Shown one piece after another: positions 1 to 5,620 of a stretch of DNA of 5,710 nt (position 1 is its first letter; the number at the start of each line of letters is the position of its first letter). Origin of the DNA: Pseudomonadales bacterium (GTDB lineage: Bacteria > Pseudomonadota > Gammaproteobacteria > Pseudomonadales > Azotimanducaceae); assembly GCA_028822125.1 (NCBI GenBank), contig JAPKEK010000186.1, forward strand, positions 1 through 5,710, in the 5' to 3' direction. The translations under genes and the position numbers were made by a program. The notes beneath the pieces were generated by a model. It was not told the DNA's origin. It saw nothing but the letters and a program-made list of their open reading frames with translations, and ran no database searches.

Positions 1-1780
1 CTGCCCGGAGACCTGCCCCAGGTTTGTAGGACGAATTATTCGTAATGTTGATCTTTCGCAGCCTTCACCGCTATGGCTGAAAGAAAAGTTACGACGATCT
101 GGTATTCGCAGCATCGACTCAGTAGTCGACATCACCAATTTTGTTATGCTGGAATTGAACCAGCCCATGCACGCCTACGATCTGGATCGTCTGAAAGGCA
201 GTATCACCGTCCGATTGTCCGCTGCCGGAGAGAAGTTGACGTTGCTGGATGGCTCTCAAATTGAATTGTTCAAGGGTACAACCTTGATTACTGACGAGTC
301 CGGCCCAGTTGGAATGGGCGGTATTATGGGTGGAGAAGGCACCGCAGTGCGCGCTGAGACGCGCAACATATTCCTTGAGGCCGCCTTTTTTACGCCGCTG
401 GGGATTGCAGGCAAGGCGAGATCTTATGGCATGCAGACCGATGCCTGTCATCGCTTTGAACGCGGTGTCGATTATAACGGTCAGATTGAGGCCATTGAGC
501 GGGCCAGTGAATTGTTGATTGCTATTGCAGGTGGCCAGGCGGGGCCGACTGTGGATGTCTGCGATCAGGCATTGCTGCCCATTAAAGCACCGGTCAGATT
601 ACGGTCCAGTCGAGTCAGCAGAGTTTTGGGTATGGAGATAGCCAGCCCAGAAATTGAAAACATTCTAGGACGACTTGATTTTCAGTTTAGTCGGGCTGAA
701 GTAGACGACGATGTCTGCTGGGATGTGCTTTCCCCCTCGCATCGATTTGATATCGCCATTGAGGCGGATTTAATCGAAGAGATAAGCCGCGTCTTCGGTT
801 ATAATAACCTACCGGTGAGGACGCCCGTGAGTCACCTGAACATGCTCGAAGCACCGGAGGCGGTGGTAAACCAGCTCGCTATGAAAGAGTTTATGGTTGC
901 CCGGGGTTATCATGAGGCGGTCACTTACAGTTTTGTGGATGAGGGCCAGCAGGCACTCATAAATGCGGATAACCTGGCAGTGAGATTGAAGAATCCATTG
1001 TCAGTAGATATGGCTGTCATGCGGACCTCGTTGTGGACAGGCCTGCTCAAGGCTGCAGCATATAATCAGAATCGGCAGCAGGACAGAGTGCGCCTGTTCG
1101 AATTGGGGATGGTTTTCAGGCAGGAAGGGGAAAACCTCACCCTGGAGGATTTGAGACAGGAACTGAGGTTAAGTGGCGTGATCATGGGTGGTCGCAGGCT
1201 TGAGAACTGGGCGTCGGCCAGTGAAGCTGTTGATTTTTACGACCTAAAGGGTGATGTGGAGTACCTGCTGGGCTCAGATGATGTTGGTGAATATGAATTC
1301 AGCCCTTGTGAACACGTCGCCTTGCAACCCGGGCAGAGTGCCAGGGTATCGCGCGAGGGTCGGCCAGTCGGGTATTTAGGGTTGCTGGATGGGAACGTTC
1401 AAGCAAGATTTGACCTGCGGGCGCCCTGCTACCTGTTCGAACTTGATATCAGGGAGATTGTTGCCAGGACGATTCCGAGCGTGCAGGAGATTTCCAGGTT
1501 TCCAGTAATCAGGCGAGATATCGCTGTTGTGGTGAGTGCGTCAATAACCTCTAGCCAATTAAGGCAGGTGGTGACCAGCAATGCCCCTGAATACTTCGTT
1601 AACCTAAAGTTATTTGATGTATATACGGGCAAAGGCATTGAAAATAATAGCAAAAGTATAGGCTTGGGGTTGACCTTCCAGCATCCATCGCGCACTCTTA
1701 AAGACGATGAAGTCAATAGTGCGATGGAGCAGATCGTCACTGCCATGAAAAAACAGCTCAGTGCGAATTTAAGGGACTAG
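1..1780 (+). CDS. pheT: Phenylalanyl-tRNA synthetase beta subunit, 5'-truncated by window edge
   Basis: This is the beta chain of the cytoplasmic alpha2-beta2 PheRS that charges tRNA-Phe. The frame is open from base 2, and 592 residues are visible against about 795 in E. coli, so roughly 200 N-terminal residues (the OB-fold tRNA-binding part and the start of B3/B4) lie off the left edge. The internal ATG at 146 is not the start, because the 48 codons before it read as typical PheT (CPRFVGRIIR, then LRRSGIRSIDSVVDITNFV). Visible in order are the B3/B4 region that carries editing in the family (NQPMHAYD, GGIMGGE, TDACHRFERGVD), the B5 region (about fragment residues 195-270, with PSHRFDIAIEADLIEEISRVFGYNN), the catalytic-like core (VMRTSLWTGLL, RVRLFELGMVF), and the C-terminal anticodon-binding FDX-ACB domain (ISRFPVIRRDIAVVV to FQHPSRTLKDDEV). 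The reading frame is intact. The stop TAG (1778-1780) is two bases before ihfA, which fits the usual pheS-pheT-ihfA operon. Confidence 0.97.
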   Translation, partial: CPETCPRFVGRIIRNVDLSQPSPLWLKEKLRRSGIRSIDSVVDITNFVMLELNQPMHAYDLDRLKGSITVRLSAAGEKLTLLDGSQIELFKGTTLITDESGPVGMGGIMGGEGTAVRAETRNIFLEAAFFTPLGIAGKARSYGMQTDACHRFERGVDYNGQIEAIERASELLIAIAGGQAGPTVDVCDQALLPIKAPVRLRSSRVSRVLGMEIASPEIENILGRLDFQFSRAEVDDDVCWDVLSPSHRFDIAIEADLIEEISRVFGYNNLPVRTPVSHLNMLEAPEAVVNQLAMKEFMVARGYHEAVTYSFVDEGQQALINADNLAVRLKNPLSVDMAVMRTSLWTGLLKAAAYNQNRQQDRVRLFELGMVFRQEGENLTLEDLRQELRLSGVIMGGRRLENWASASEAVDFYDLKGDVEYLLGSDDVGEYEFSPCEHVALQPGQSARVSREGRPVGYLGLLDGNVQARFDLRAPCYLFELDIREIVARTIPSVQEISRFPVIRRDIAVVVSASITSSQLRQVVTSNAPEYFVNLKLFDVYTGKGIENNSKSIGLGLTFQHPSRTLKDDEVNSAMEQIVTAMKKQLSANLRD

Positions 1781-1782
1781 TG

Positions 1783-2091
1783 ATGAGGGTGCTAACCAAA
1801 GCGGAGATGGCGGAAAAGCTGTTCGAAGAGATGGGTTTGAACAAGCGTGAAGCTAAAGAAATTGTTGAATTGTTCTTCGAAGAGATTCGGATATCACTGG
1901 CATCTAAAGAGCAGGTTAAATTATCAGGCTTTGGCAATTTTGATCTTCGGGATAAGAGCCAGAGGCCTGGACGAAACCCGAAGACCGGGCAGGGCATTCC
2001 GATATCTGCGCGACGAGTGGTAACCTTTCGGGCAGGCCAGAAGTTAAAGGCCAGGGTAGAATCCTATGCTGGACCAAGAACAGAATCCTGA
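1783..2091 (+). CDS. ihfA: Integration host factor alpha subunit
   Basis: IHF alpha pairs with IHF beta to form a DNA-bending nucleoid protein used in recombination, replication and transcription control. The product is 102 residues, against 99 in E. coli, and is nearly collinear with it: LTKAEMAEKLFEEMGLNKREAKEIV near the N-terminus, EQVKLSGFGNFDLRDK at 43-58, and the beta-arm motif RPGRNPKTG at 61-69. Pro66 matches the intercalating Pro65 of E. coli, and PISARRVVTFRAGQKLKARVE follows. I chose ATG 1783 because AAGGGA (1771-1776) sits 6 bases upstream; a GTG at 1780 would add one residue and overlaps the pheT stop. The gene is almost certainly cotranscribed with pheT. E. coli ihfA also has its own promoter inside pheT, but I cannot show one here. 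The last 26 bases overlap the next gene. Confidence 0.96.
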   Translation: MRVLTKAEMAEKLFEEMGLNKREAKEIVELFFEEIRISLASKEQVKLSGFGNFDLRDKSQRPGRNPKTGQGIPISARRVVTFRAGQKLKARVESYAGPRTES

Positions 2092-2422
2092 TCTACCGGT
2101 TATTCCCGGCAAGCGGTATTTTACCATAGGTGAAGTCAGCGTCCTGTGTGCGGTTAAACCTCATGTGCTTCGTTACTGGGAGCAGGAGTTTCCCCAACTA
2201 AGTCCCTTAAAACGGCGGGGTAACCGGCGCTACTATCAGCGTCACGATGTGCTCGTGATTCGTCAGATCCGGGCCCTCTTATACGATGATGGTTTTACCA
2301 TTATAGGTGCCAGGCAGCGGCTTTCCGGCCAGGAACAGAAGGACGATAAAAGTCAGTCTCGACAGCTGGTTCAGCAGATGATTGCGGAATTAAATGATCT
2401 GCTGAAGGTTTTTAAGGACTAG
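2066..2422 (+). CDS. Small MerR-family transcriptional regulator
   Basis: A 118-residue DNA-binding protein made of little more than a MerR-type winged helix-turn-helix. The recognition part lies at residues 18-60: YFTIGEVSVLCAVKPHVLRYWEQEF, then the wing with KRRGNRRYY. The second helical pair follows (DVLVIRQIRALLYDDGFTIIGARQRL), and a short helical tail (about 97-117) could serve as the dimer helix. There is no metal- or drug-sensing domain and no cysteine cluster, so the ligand and targets are unknown. The same kind of gene follows ihfA in Pseudomonas-type genomes, which supports the call and the start. ATG 2066 has AGGG (2053-2056) 9 bases upstream, inside ihfA. The start lies within the ihfA reading frame, an overlap that suggests translational coupling. 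The N-terminal PVIPGKRYFTIGEV segment matches the usual start of this family. Confidence 0.93.
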   Translation: MLDQEQNPDLPVIPGKRYFTIGEVSVLCAVKPHVLRYWEQEFPQLSPLKRRGNRRYYQRHDVLVIRQIRALLYDDGFTIIGARQRLSGQEQKDDKSQSRQLVQQMIAELNDLLKVFKD

Positions 2423-2514
2423 TTGGCTCGCTGTTTAATTAATAGCACAGTGCTTTTGCAGGCAGAATCTCTAGAGAGATCCATAAGCGATCTTGTTTTG
2501 TGGCGTCCGGACCA

Positions 2515-2542
2515 TTTAATTTCTCCTTAATGTTGGTACAAT
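2515..2542 (+). promoter_or_regulatory. Probable sigma70 promoter of tRNA-Pro
   Basis: A good -10 hexamer TACAAT (2537-2542) lies 11 bases before the mature 5' end of the tRNA. A weak -35 candidate TTTAAT (2515-2520, 3 of 6 consensus bases) stands 16 bases upstream. The bases after the -10 are GC-rich (GCCC, 2543-2546), like the discriminators of stringently controlled stable-RNA promoters. That regulatory reading is inference. The transcript leader before the tRNA would be only a few bases. Confidence 0.6.
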
Positions 2543-2553
2543 GCCCAACGTTT

Positions 2554-2630
2554 CGGGGCGTAGCGCAGTCTGGTAGCGCACTACACTGGGGGTGTAGTGG
2601 TCGCAGGTTCAAATCCTGCCGTCCCGACCA
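2554..2630 (+). tRNA. tRNA-Pro, anticodon GGG
   Basis: A 77-base cloverleaf can be folded by eye. The acceptor stem CGGGGCG (2554-2560) pairs with CGTCCCG (2620-2626) with one G-U pair. The D-arm contains AGCGC..GGTAGCGC. The anticodon stem CTACA/TGTAG (2581-2585 and 2593-2597) encloses the seven-base loop CTGGGGG, which puts anticodon GGG at 2588-2590. The T-arm is GCAGG-TTCAAAT-CCTGC. Discriminator A (2627) is followed by an encoded CCA (2628-2630). The C1-G72 pair and the length match bacterial tRNA-Pro. GGG reads CCC and, by wobble, CCU proline codons. The position after ihfA and the MerR gene is one I recall from Pseudomonas. I see no clear intrinsic terminator after it. Confidence 0.97.
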
Positions 2631-3046
2631 ATTCCATATCCAACCGCATCTGACGAGATCTCCAAATATTAATAAATTACTGTTTTTCATCGTTATTTTT
2701 CCAGTAAGATCCAGAGAAGTCCGATGGCATCTTTCTTAAGTGACGGTATTTTTGACATTGATCAGATAGATACCCCCAGTTAGGGTATATGTAACACAGG
2801 AAGTAATACCAGCTTGGGTTCCTTCCATTGAGCCTTGCTAGGTCGATACTCAAATGAGACGCCGAATAACCTCATTAAAAAGACTATCCTCAAAGAAAGA
2901 GTACAGCGGTAGATTGTGCAACCAAGTGCATGGCATAACCATTGCTGGCCTGTGACAAATGCTGCTCGGCAGCTAGCATGAGAGCGGAATTTTTAAAGAA
3001 GTTGAGGTTGTTGAATCGTTATTTGGGCCGGTATTCCATAGAAATC

Positions 3047-3066
3047 CACCACTAACCTGGTGTTTT
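3047..3066 (+). terminator. Weak intrinsic-terminator-like hairpin
   Basis: CACCA (3047-3051) pairs with TGGTG (3058-3062) across the six-base loop CTAACC, and TTTT (3063-3066) follows at once. The stem has only 5 pairs, so strength is doubtful. It could end transcripts entering from the tRNA side or from an unannotated small RNA in the gap, upstream of the cold-shock promoter. Confidence 0.35.
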
Positions 3067-3145
3067 CGGGCAGATGTGTCCTAGTCAGGGTGCGAAAAAG
3101 GTGTTTAATTCTTATTATCCCGTACCAAAAGAGTTAACTTACTAA

Positions 3146-3151
3146 TATAAT
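3146..3151 (+). promoter_or_regulatory. Candidate -10 element of the cold-shock gene
   Basis: A perfect TATAAT lies 32 bases before the start codon, in an AT-rich stretch that contains GTTAAC. The best -35 at 16-18 bases upstream is very poor (for example TACCAA at 3123-3128, 2 of 6 consensus bases). If used, the leader would be only about 25 bases, much shorter than the roughly 160-base cold-sensing leader of E. coli cspA. That would suggest a constitutive or growth-regulated gene, unless a further promoter lies upstream. Confidence 0.45.
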
Positions 3152-3183
3152 GTGCGATTAACAATATGGAAAGGTAGCAGAAA

Positions 3184-3387
3184 ATGGCGACAGGTACGGT
3201 AAAATGGTTTAACGATAGTAAAGGGTTTGGATTTATATCACCGTCTGACGGTAGTGTTGATGTATTCGTTCATCATAGCGCTATCCAAGCTGATGGATTC
3301 AAATCGCTTGCAGAAGGTCAAAGTGTGAGTTTTGAAGTCGAGCAGGGTCAAAAAGGGCCTAGTGCGATTAACGTCGTCGCACAATAG
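3184..3387 (+). CDS. Cold-shock domain protein (CspA family)
   Basis: A 67-residue single-domain OB-fold protein of the CspA family, cytoplasmic, expected to bind single-stranded RNA and DNA and to melt RNA secondary structure or act as a transcription antiterminator. The full family length is present. The nucleic-acid-binding motifs are intact: VKWFNDSKGFGFI (RNP1 core KGFGFI at residues 13-18) and VDVFVHHSAI (RNP2, about residues 25-34). FKSLAEGQSVSFEVEQGQKGPSAINV completes the domain. ATG 3184 has GGAAAGG (3168-3174) 9 bases upstream. It is a lone gene with about 550 empty bases before and about 1.1 kb after. Which paralogue it is (cspA, cspD, capB and so on) cannot be told from sequence alone, so no symbol is given. 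No CspD-like C-terminal extension is present. Confidence 0.96.
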   Translation: MATGTVKWFNDSKGFGFISPSDGSVDVFVHHSAIQADGFKSLAEGQSVSFEVEQGQKGPSAINVVAQ

Positions 3388-3394
3388 ACCAACG

Positions 3395-3440
3395 TAGATC
3401 GTGATCTAAGTTTGATTACCTACTAGCAGGTAGGTAGTTA
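3395..3440 (+). other. Two tandem inverted repeats after the cold-shock gene
   Basis: The first repeat is TAGATC-GT-GATCTA (3395-3408), 8 bases after the stop. The second is a longer hairpin: the arm 3413-3423 (core ATTACCTAC) pairs with 3430-3440 (core GTAGGTAGT) around the loop TAGCAG, 11 pairs with two G-U wobbles. Neither is followed by a T-run, so a classical intrinsic terminator is not supported. They may stabilise the 3' end of the mRNA or mark a processing site. Confidence 0.4.
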
Positions 3441-3981
3441 GATGAGATGGAAGTAAGAGATAGAGTTGACGTTTGAATTGATATTCAGAGTCATTCATGG
3501 AATGGGGCTTGTAGGTAGATGGGCAGCGTTATGCGTAGAAGCTCGCTATCCACTAAGCAGTGGTTGGCGAACTACGTGTCAATGTGCAAGTTCTCCTCGA
3601 GTAGGTTGGGCAGATGTTCCCAGGGAAATCGGGATTGTTGTTTTGTCCAAATCTAAAGCTATCTGAACAATCTTCGAAAAGCTGAGGTTTTCCTTCTTCT
3701 GTGGGAGTGGGAAAGCTGAAAGATTGGTAGTGGCAGGTAGCTGAGGAATTGGTGTCTGAAGTTTCCTGGTACTACTCGTAATCCTCTGCAGTTACTTAAC
3801 TTGGTGGCATGCCGCCTCATCCGGTTGCGCTCGTTCTGAGGAAAGCTGAAATGGGTTTTGCTGACCTCCCCGGTTCAGTACTATCCGGATACGACTTATG
3901 CTTTTCGCCTGGCTCAGAAGTGGCTTTCGCGCGCAAGTTATCTAATACGATTCTGACTTTCTCTCCAGGTTAGAACTTTCA

Positions 3982-4019
3982 TCGGGTCTTGCGTCGAATA
4001 TCCCTGACGTTTTTTTTTT
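3982..4019 (+). terminator. Possible weak terminator with T10 tract
   Basis: Ten consecutive T (4010-4019) follow a weak potential hairpin. TCGGG (3982-3986) can pair with CCTGA (4003-4007), including one G-T pair; alternatively CGTC (3992-3995) pairs with GACG (4006-4009) directly against the T-run. Both stems are short with large loops. The T-tract is the strongest part of the signal. If real, it ends an unannotated plus-strand transcript, because no gene stops just before it. Confidence 0.3.
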
Positions 4020-4516
4020 GCAATTGTTAGGTCATGATTAACAGCAACAGTAATATGTTCCTTTAAGCTTTCTGATCTGGGAATTATTTCGGGAGCCATG
4101 ATAACTATCTTATCGCGCATTGGTCGGTTCGAACTTGATTTGTCAGGTTAACGGGTTGGAAACAACGCTATCTGCTCGTTTAAGGTGTTGTTCTGTATGA
4201 ATCGGGTACTCGAATTGCTCGGGCTCATGCGCTGGCGCTATTATCTAAGGATAACGTTAACGCAGTGATGAACCAGATCATGGTTTAGCCTGGGTATCAT
4301 GAAGTCTCCCTGGAATGTCGAGACCTTGGCATCTGGAGATTTCGGGAAGCGAATATCTACTTGAATTTTTCGTTGATTTGGGGCGCTTTGGAATTAACGC
4401 CGGAGCTCGATATGAAGTGGAGAACTCAAGCTTCCAAGGTGTGTGGTTTGCCAGGAGATCTGGAAGCGTTTTTAATGGCAGGCAGGATTACTGGCCTGAA
4501 TGGGGTATGTACTTAT

Positions 4517-5620
4517 ATGGAATCTTTATCTTTCCCGCAAAGCCCGGAAGCTTTAACCGCGGCCTGGCTTACTGACATCATGCAGAGCTCAGCTGAGCTG
4601 CCATCGAATATACAGGTGCAGACGTTCTCGGTTGAACCAGTTGGTGAAATTGTCGGTGTTATCGGCGAGGTGGTTCGTATCCGGCTCAATTACTCAGCTA
4701 CCTGCCAGGCGCCCTCATCGGTGGTCATCAAGTTCGCCCATCGAAACCCGGAAAATCGGGCCATTGCCAATAACACCAGGATGTATGAACGAGAGGTGAT
4801 GTTTTTCAACGAGATCGCCAGCCACATCGATACACCCCTGACCCGGTGTTACTTCGCTGAAATGGACCTCTCAACCGGGGGTAACGCTGTCGTGATAGAG
4901 GATCTCATTGATTATCGGGTAGGGGATCAGGTCACCGGGATCAACCTGGCTCAGGTGAAGATGGTCGTTGATACGATTGCGCCATTGCACGCGCGGTTCT
5001 ACGGACGCTGGCAGCAGGATTTTGGTCATATGATGAGTATTGATTCTGATGAATACATTGATAGCTTCCTGCCGGGCTTTCTTGGTAGTTGGGAGATGGC
5101 TATAAAGAATTTCCCTGCGTGCTTCCCCAAGATTTTACTTGATGCTATGCCGGCTTATGTCGATGGTCTGGGCGGGATCATGAAAATGATGGGTGAACGG
5201 ACCATGACCTTTATTCATGGCGATGTCCGCATGGACAATGCCATGTTTGGTCAGGGAGGACCTGGCCAGCAGCCTGTTATTATGATCGACTGGCAGAATA
5301 TGATGATCTCCAATCCGCTGCAGGATCTGGCGTGGCTGGCAGCCACCAGTCTCAAGGTTGAGGTCCGCCGGGCAATCGAAGAGGACATGCTGGGATACTA
5401 TTATGAGGCTATGAAAGGCCATGGTGTTTCCGGGTATAGCCTGGCACAGGTAAGGGCCGACTATGACATTGCCGTTCTGTTCATGATGAATTTCAATATG
5501 ATTATTGCCGGCGCTTTCGTGCCCAGCAGTGAACGCGCCAGGGAAATGGCCGTAGAAGGGTTGCATCGAGCAGTCGAGGCTGTTTTGGACCGCGATTTAC
5601 TCAGATATATCCCGGATTAG
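4517..5620 (+). CDS. CHK/EcKL-like phosphotransferase (APH/choline-kinase fold)
   Basis: The product is 367 residues and looks like a soluble cytoplasmic member of the aminoglycoside phosphotransferase/choline kinase-like superfamily, nearest the ecdysteroid-kinase-like (CHK, DUF1679-type) branch. It would transfer phosphate from ATP to a small molecule; the substrate is unknown. Motifs in order are a glycine-rich loop (VGEIVGVIG, 42-50), an ATP-anchoring lysine (VVIKFA, K72), helix-C glutamate in YEREVMFFNEIA (90-101), a hinge-like VVIEDL (125-130), PLHARFYG (156-163), the catalytic loop HGDVRMDN (H234, D236, N241), the metal-binding IDWQ (D258) and NPLQDLAWLA (265-274). All key residues are present. 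The ATG at 4517 is chosen because SPEALTAAWLTDIM, a usual family N-terminus, begins just after it, though its ribosome-binding site is weak. ATG 4412 has GGAG 6 bases upstream and would add 35 residues; TTG 4361 would add 52. The gene has no operon partner in the window. Confidence 0.85.
   Translation: MESLSFPQSPEALTAAWLTDIMQSSAELPSNIQVQTFSVEPVGEIVGVIGEVVRIRLNYSATCQAPSSVVIKFAHRNPENRAIANNTRMYEREVMFFNEIASHIDTPLTRCYFAEMDLSTGGNAVVIEDLIDYRVGDQVTGINLAQVKMVVDTIAPLHARFYGRWQQDFGHMMSIDSDEYIDSFLPGFLGSWEMAIKNFPACFPKILLDAMPAYVDGLGGIMKMMGERTMTFIHGDVRMDNAMFGQGGPGQQPVIMIDWQNMMISNPLQDLAWLAATSLKVEVRRAIEEDMLGYYYEAMKGHGVSGYSLAQVRADYDIAVLFMMNFNMIIAGAFVPSSERAREMAVEGLHRAVEAVLDRDLLRYIPD

Larger units (their letters stand above)
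2631..3183. other. Gene-poor gap between tRNA-Pro and the cold-shock gene
   Basis: These 553 bases hold no frame I can defend as a gene. The content is AT-rich just after the tRNA, with T-runs near 2685-2700. Several short hairpins are visible: ATACCC/GGGTAT at 2770-2788, GCTGC-TCG-GCAGC at 2961-2973, and CACCA/TGGTG followed by TTTT at 3047-3066. Short ATG frames exist at 2724 (19 codons), 2854 (33 codons) and 2978 (25 codons), none with a strong ribosome-binding site. A consensus TTGACA stands at 2752-2757 but has no -10 at 16-18 bases. No second copy of the tRNA 3' end is present in the window, so there is no sign of an integrated element bounded by this tRNA. Confidence 0.55.
3388..4516. 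other. Long gene-poor gap between the cold-shock gene and the phosphotransferase
   Basis: About 1.1 kb with no frame that looks like a complete gene on either strand. The longest frames are a 66-codon frame opening on TTG at 3466, a 60-codon minus-strand frame (3938-4120) with no ribosome-binding site, and an 86-codon plus-strand frame (4315-4575) that runs into the phosphotransferase in another frame. None has a recognisable motif. Visible signals are the hairpins just after the cold-shock gene, a recurring GCTGA-containing word (3681, 3714, 3740 and 3844, with a 12-base exact copy GGAAAGCTGAAA at 3710 and 3840), a T10 tract at 4010-4019, and an open stretch at 4184-4291 with protein-like codons. 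The gap could be regulatory, could encode a small RNA, or could be a decayed gene. Confidence 0.5.

Noticed and set aside
2444..2457. AGCACAGTGCTTTT as terminator of the pheT-ihfA-MerR operon
   Set aside because: The symmetric sequence leaves only a 4-pair stem with a triloop and a short T-run, too weak to call.
2467..2480. ATCTC-TAGA-GAGAT hairpin as operator or terminator before the tRNA
   Set aside because: Short AT-rich stem with no T-run. It may be an operator, but nothing else supports this.
2554..2630. tRNA-Pro as the attachment site of an integrated element in this window
   Set aside because: No direct repeat of the tRNA 3' end was found downstream, and no integrase or phage gene is present.
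2439..2690. Frames of 79-83 codons on both strands across the tRNA gene
   Set aside because: They are translations of the tRNA and its flanks; the tRNA cloverleaf explains the sequence.
2752..2791. Consensus -35 TTGACA as a promoter in the post-tRNA gap
   Set aside because: No -10-like hexamer lies 16-18 bases downstream; the nearest TATAT is about 28 bases away.
3466..3666. 66-codon frame opening on TTG after the cold-shock gene
   Set aside because: Weak start codon, no good ribosome-binding site, and residue content (many W, C, R) typical of chance frames.
3907..3920. CCTGGCTCAG, resembling the 5' region of 16S rRNA
   Set aside because: The match is about ten bases long with no flanking rRNA similarity, so it is coincidence.
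3938..4120. Minus-strand 60-codon frame as a gene
   Set aside because: No ribosome-binding site, no recognisable motif, and it reads through the T10 tract as a run of lysines.
4123..4142. T-arm-like GGTTCGAAC suggesting a second tRNA or tRNA fragment
   Set aside because: The bases around it do not form a T-stem, and no acceptor or anticodon arm can be folded. The motif is a short palindrome.
4315..4575. Plus-strand 86-codon frame overlapping the phosphotransferase start
   Set aside because: Its 3' part is a shadow of the phosphotransferase frame, there is no spaced ribosome-binding site, and no motif is recognised.
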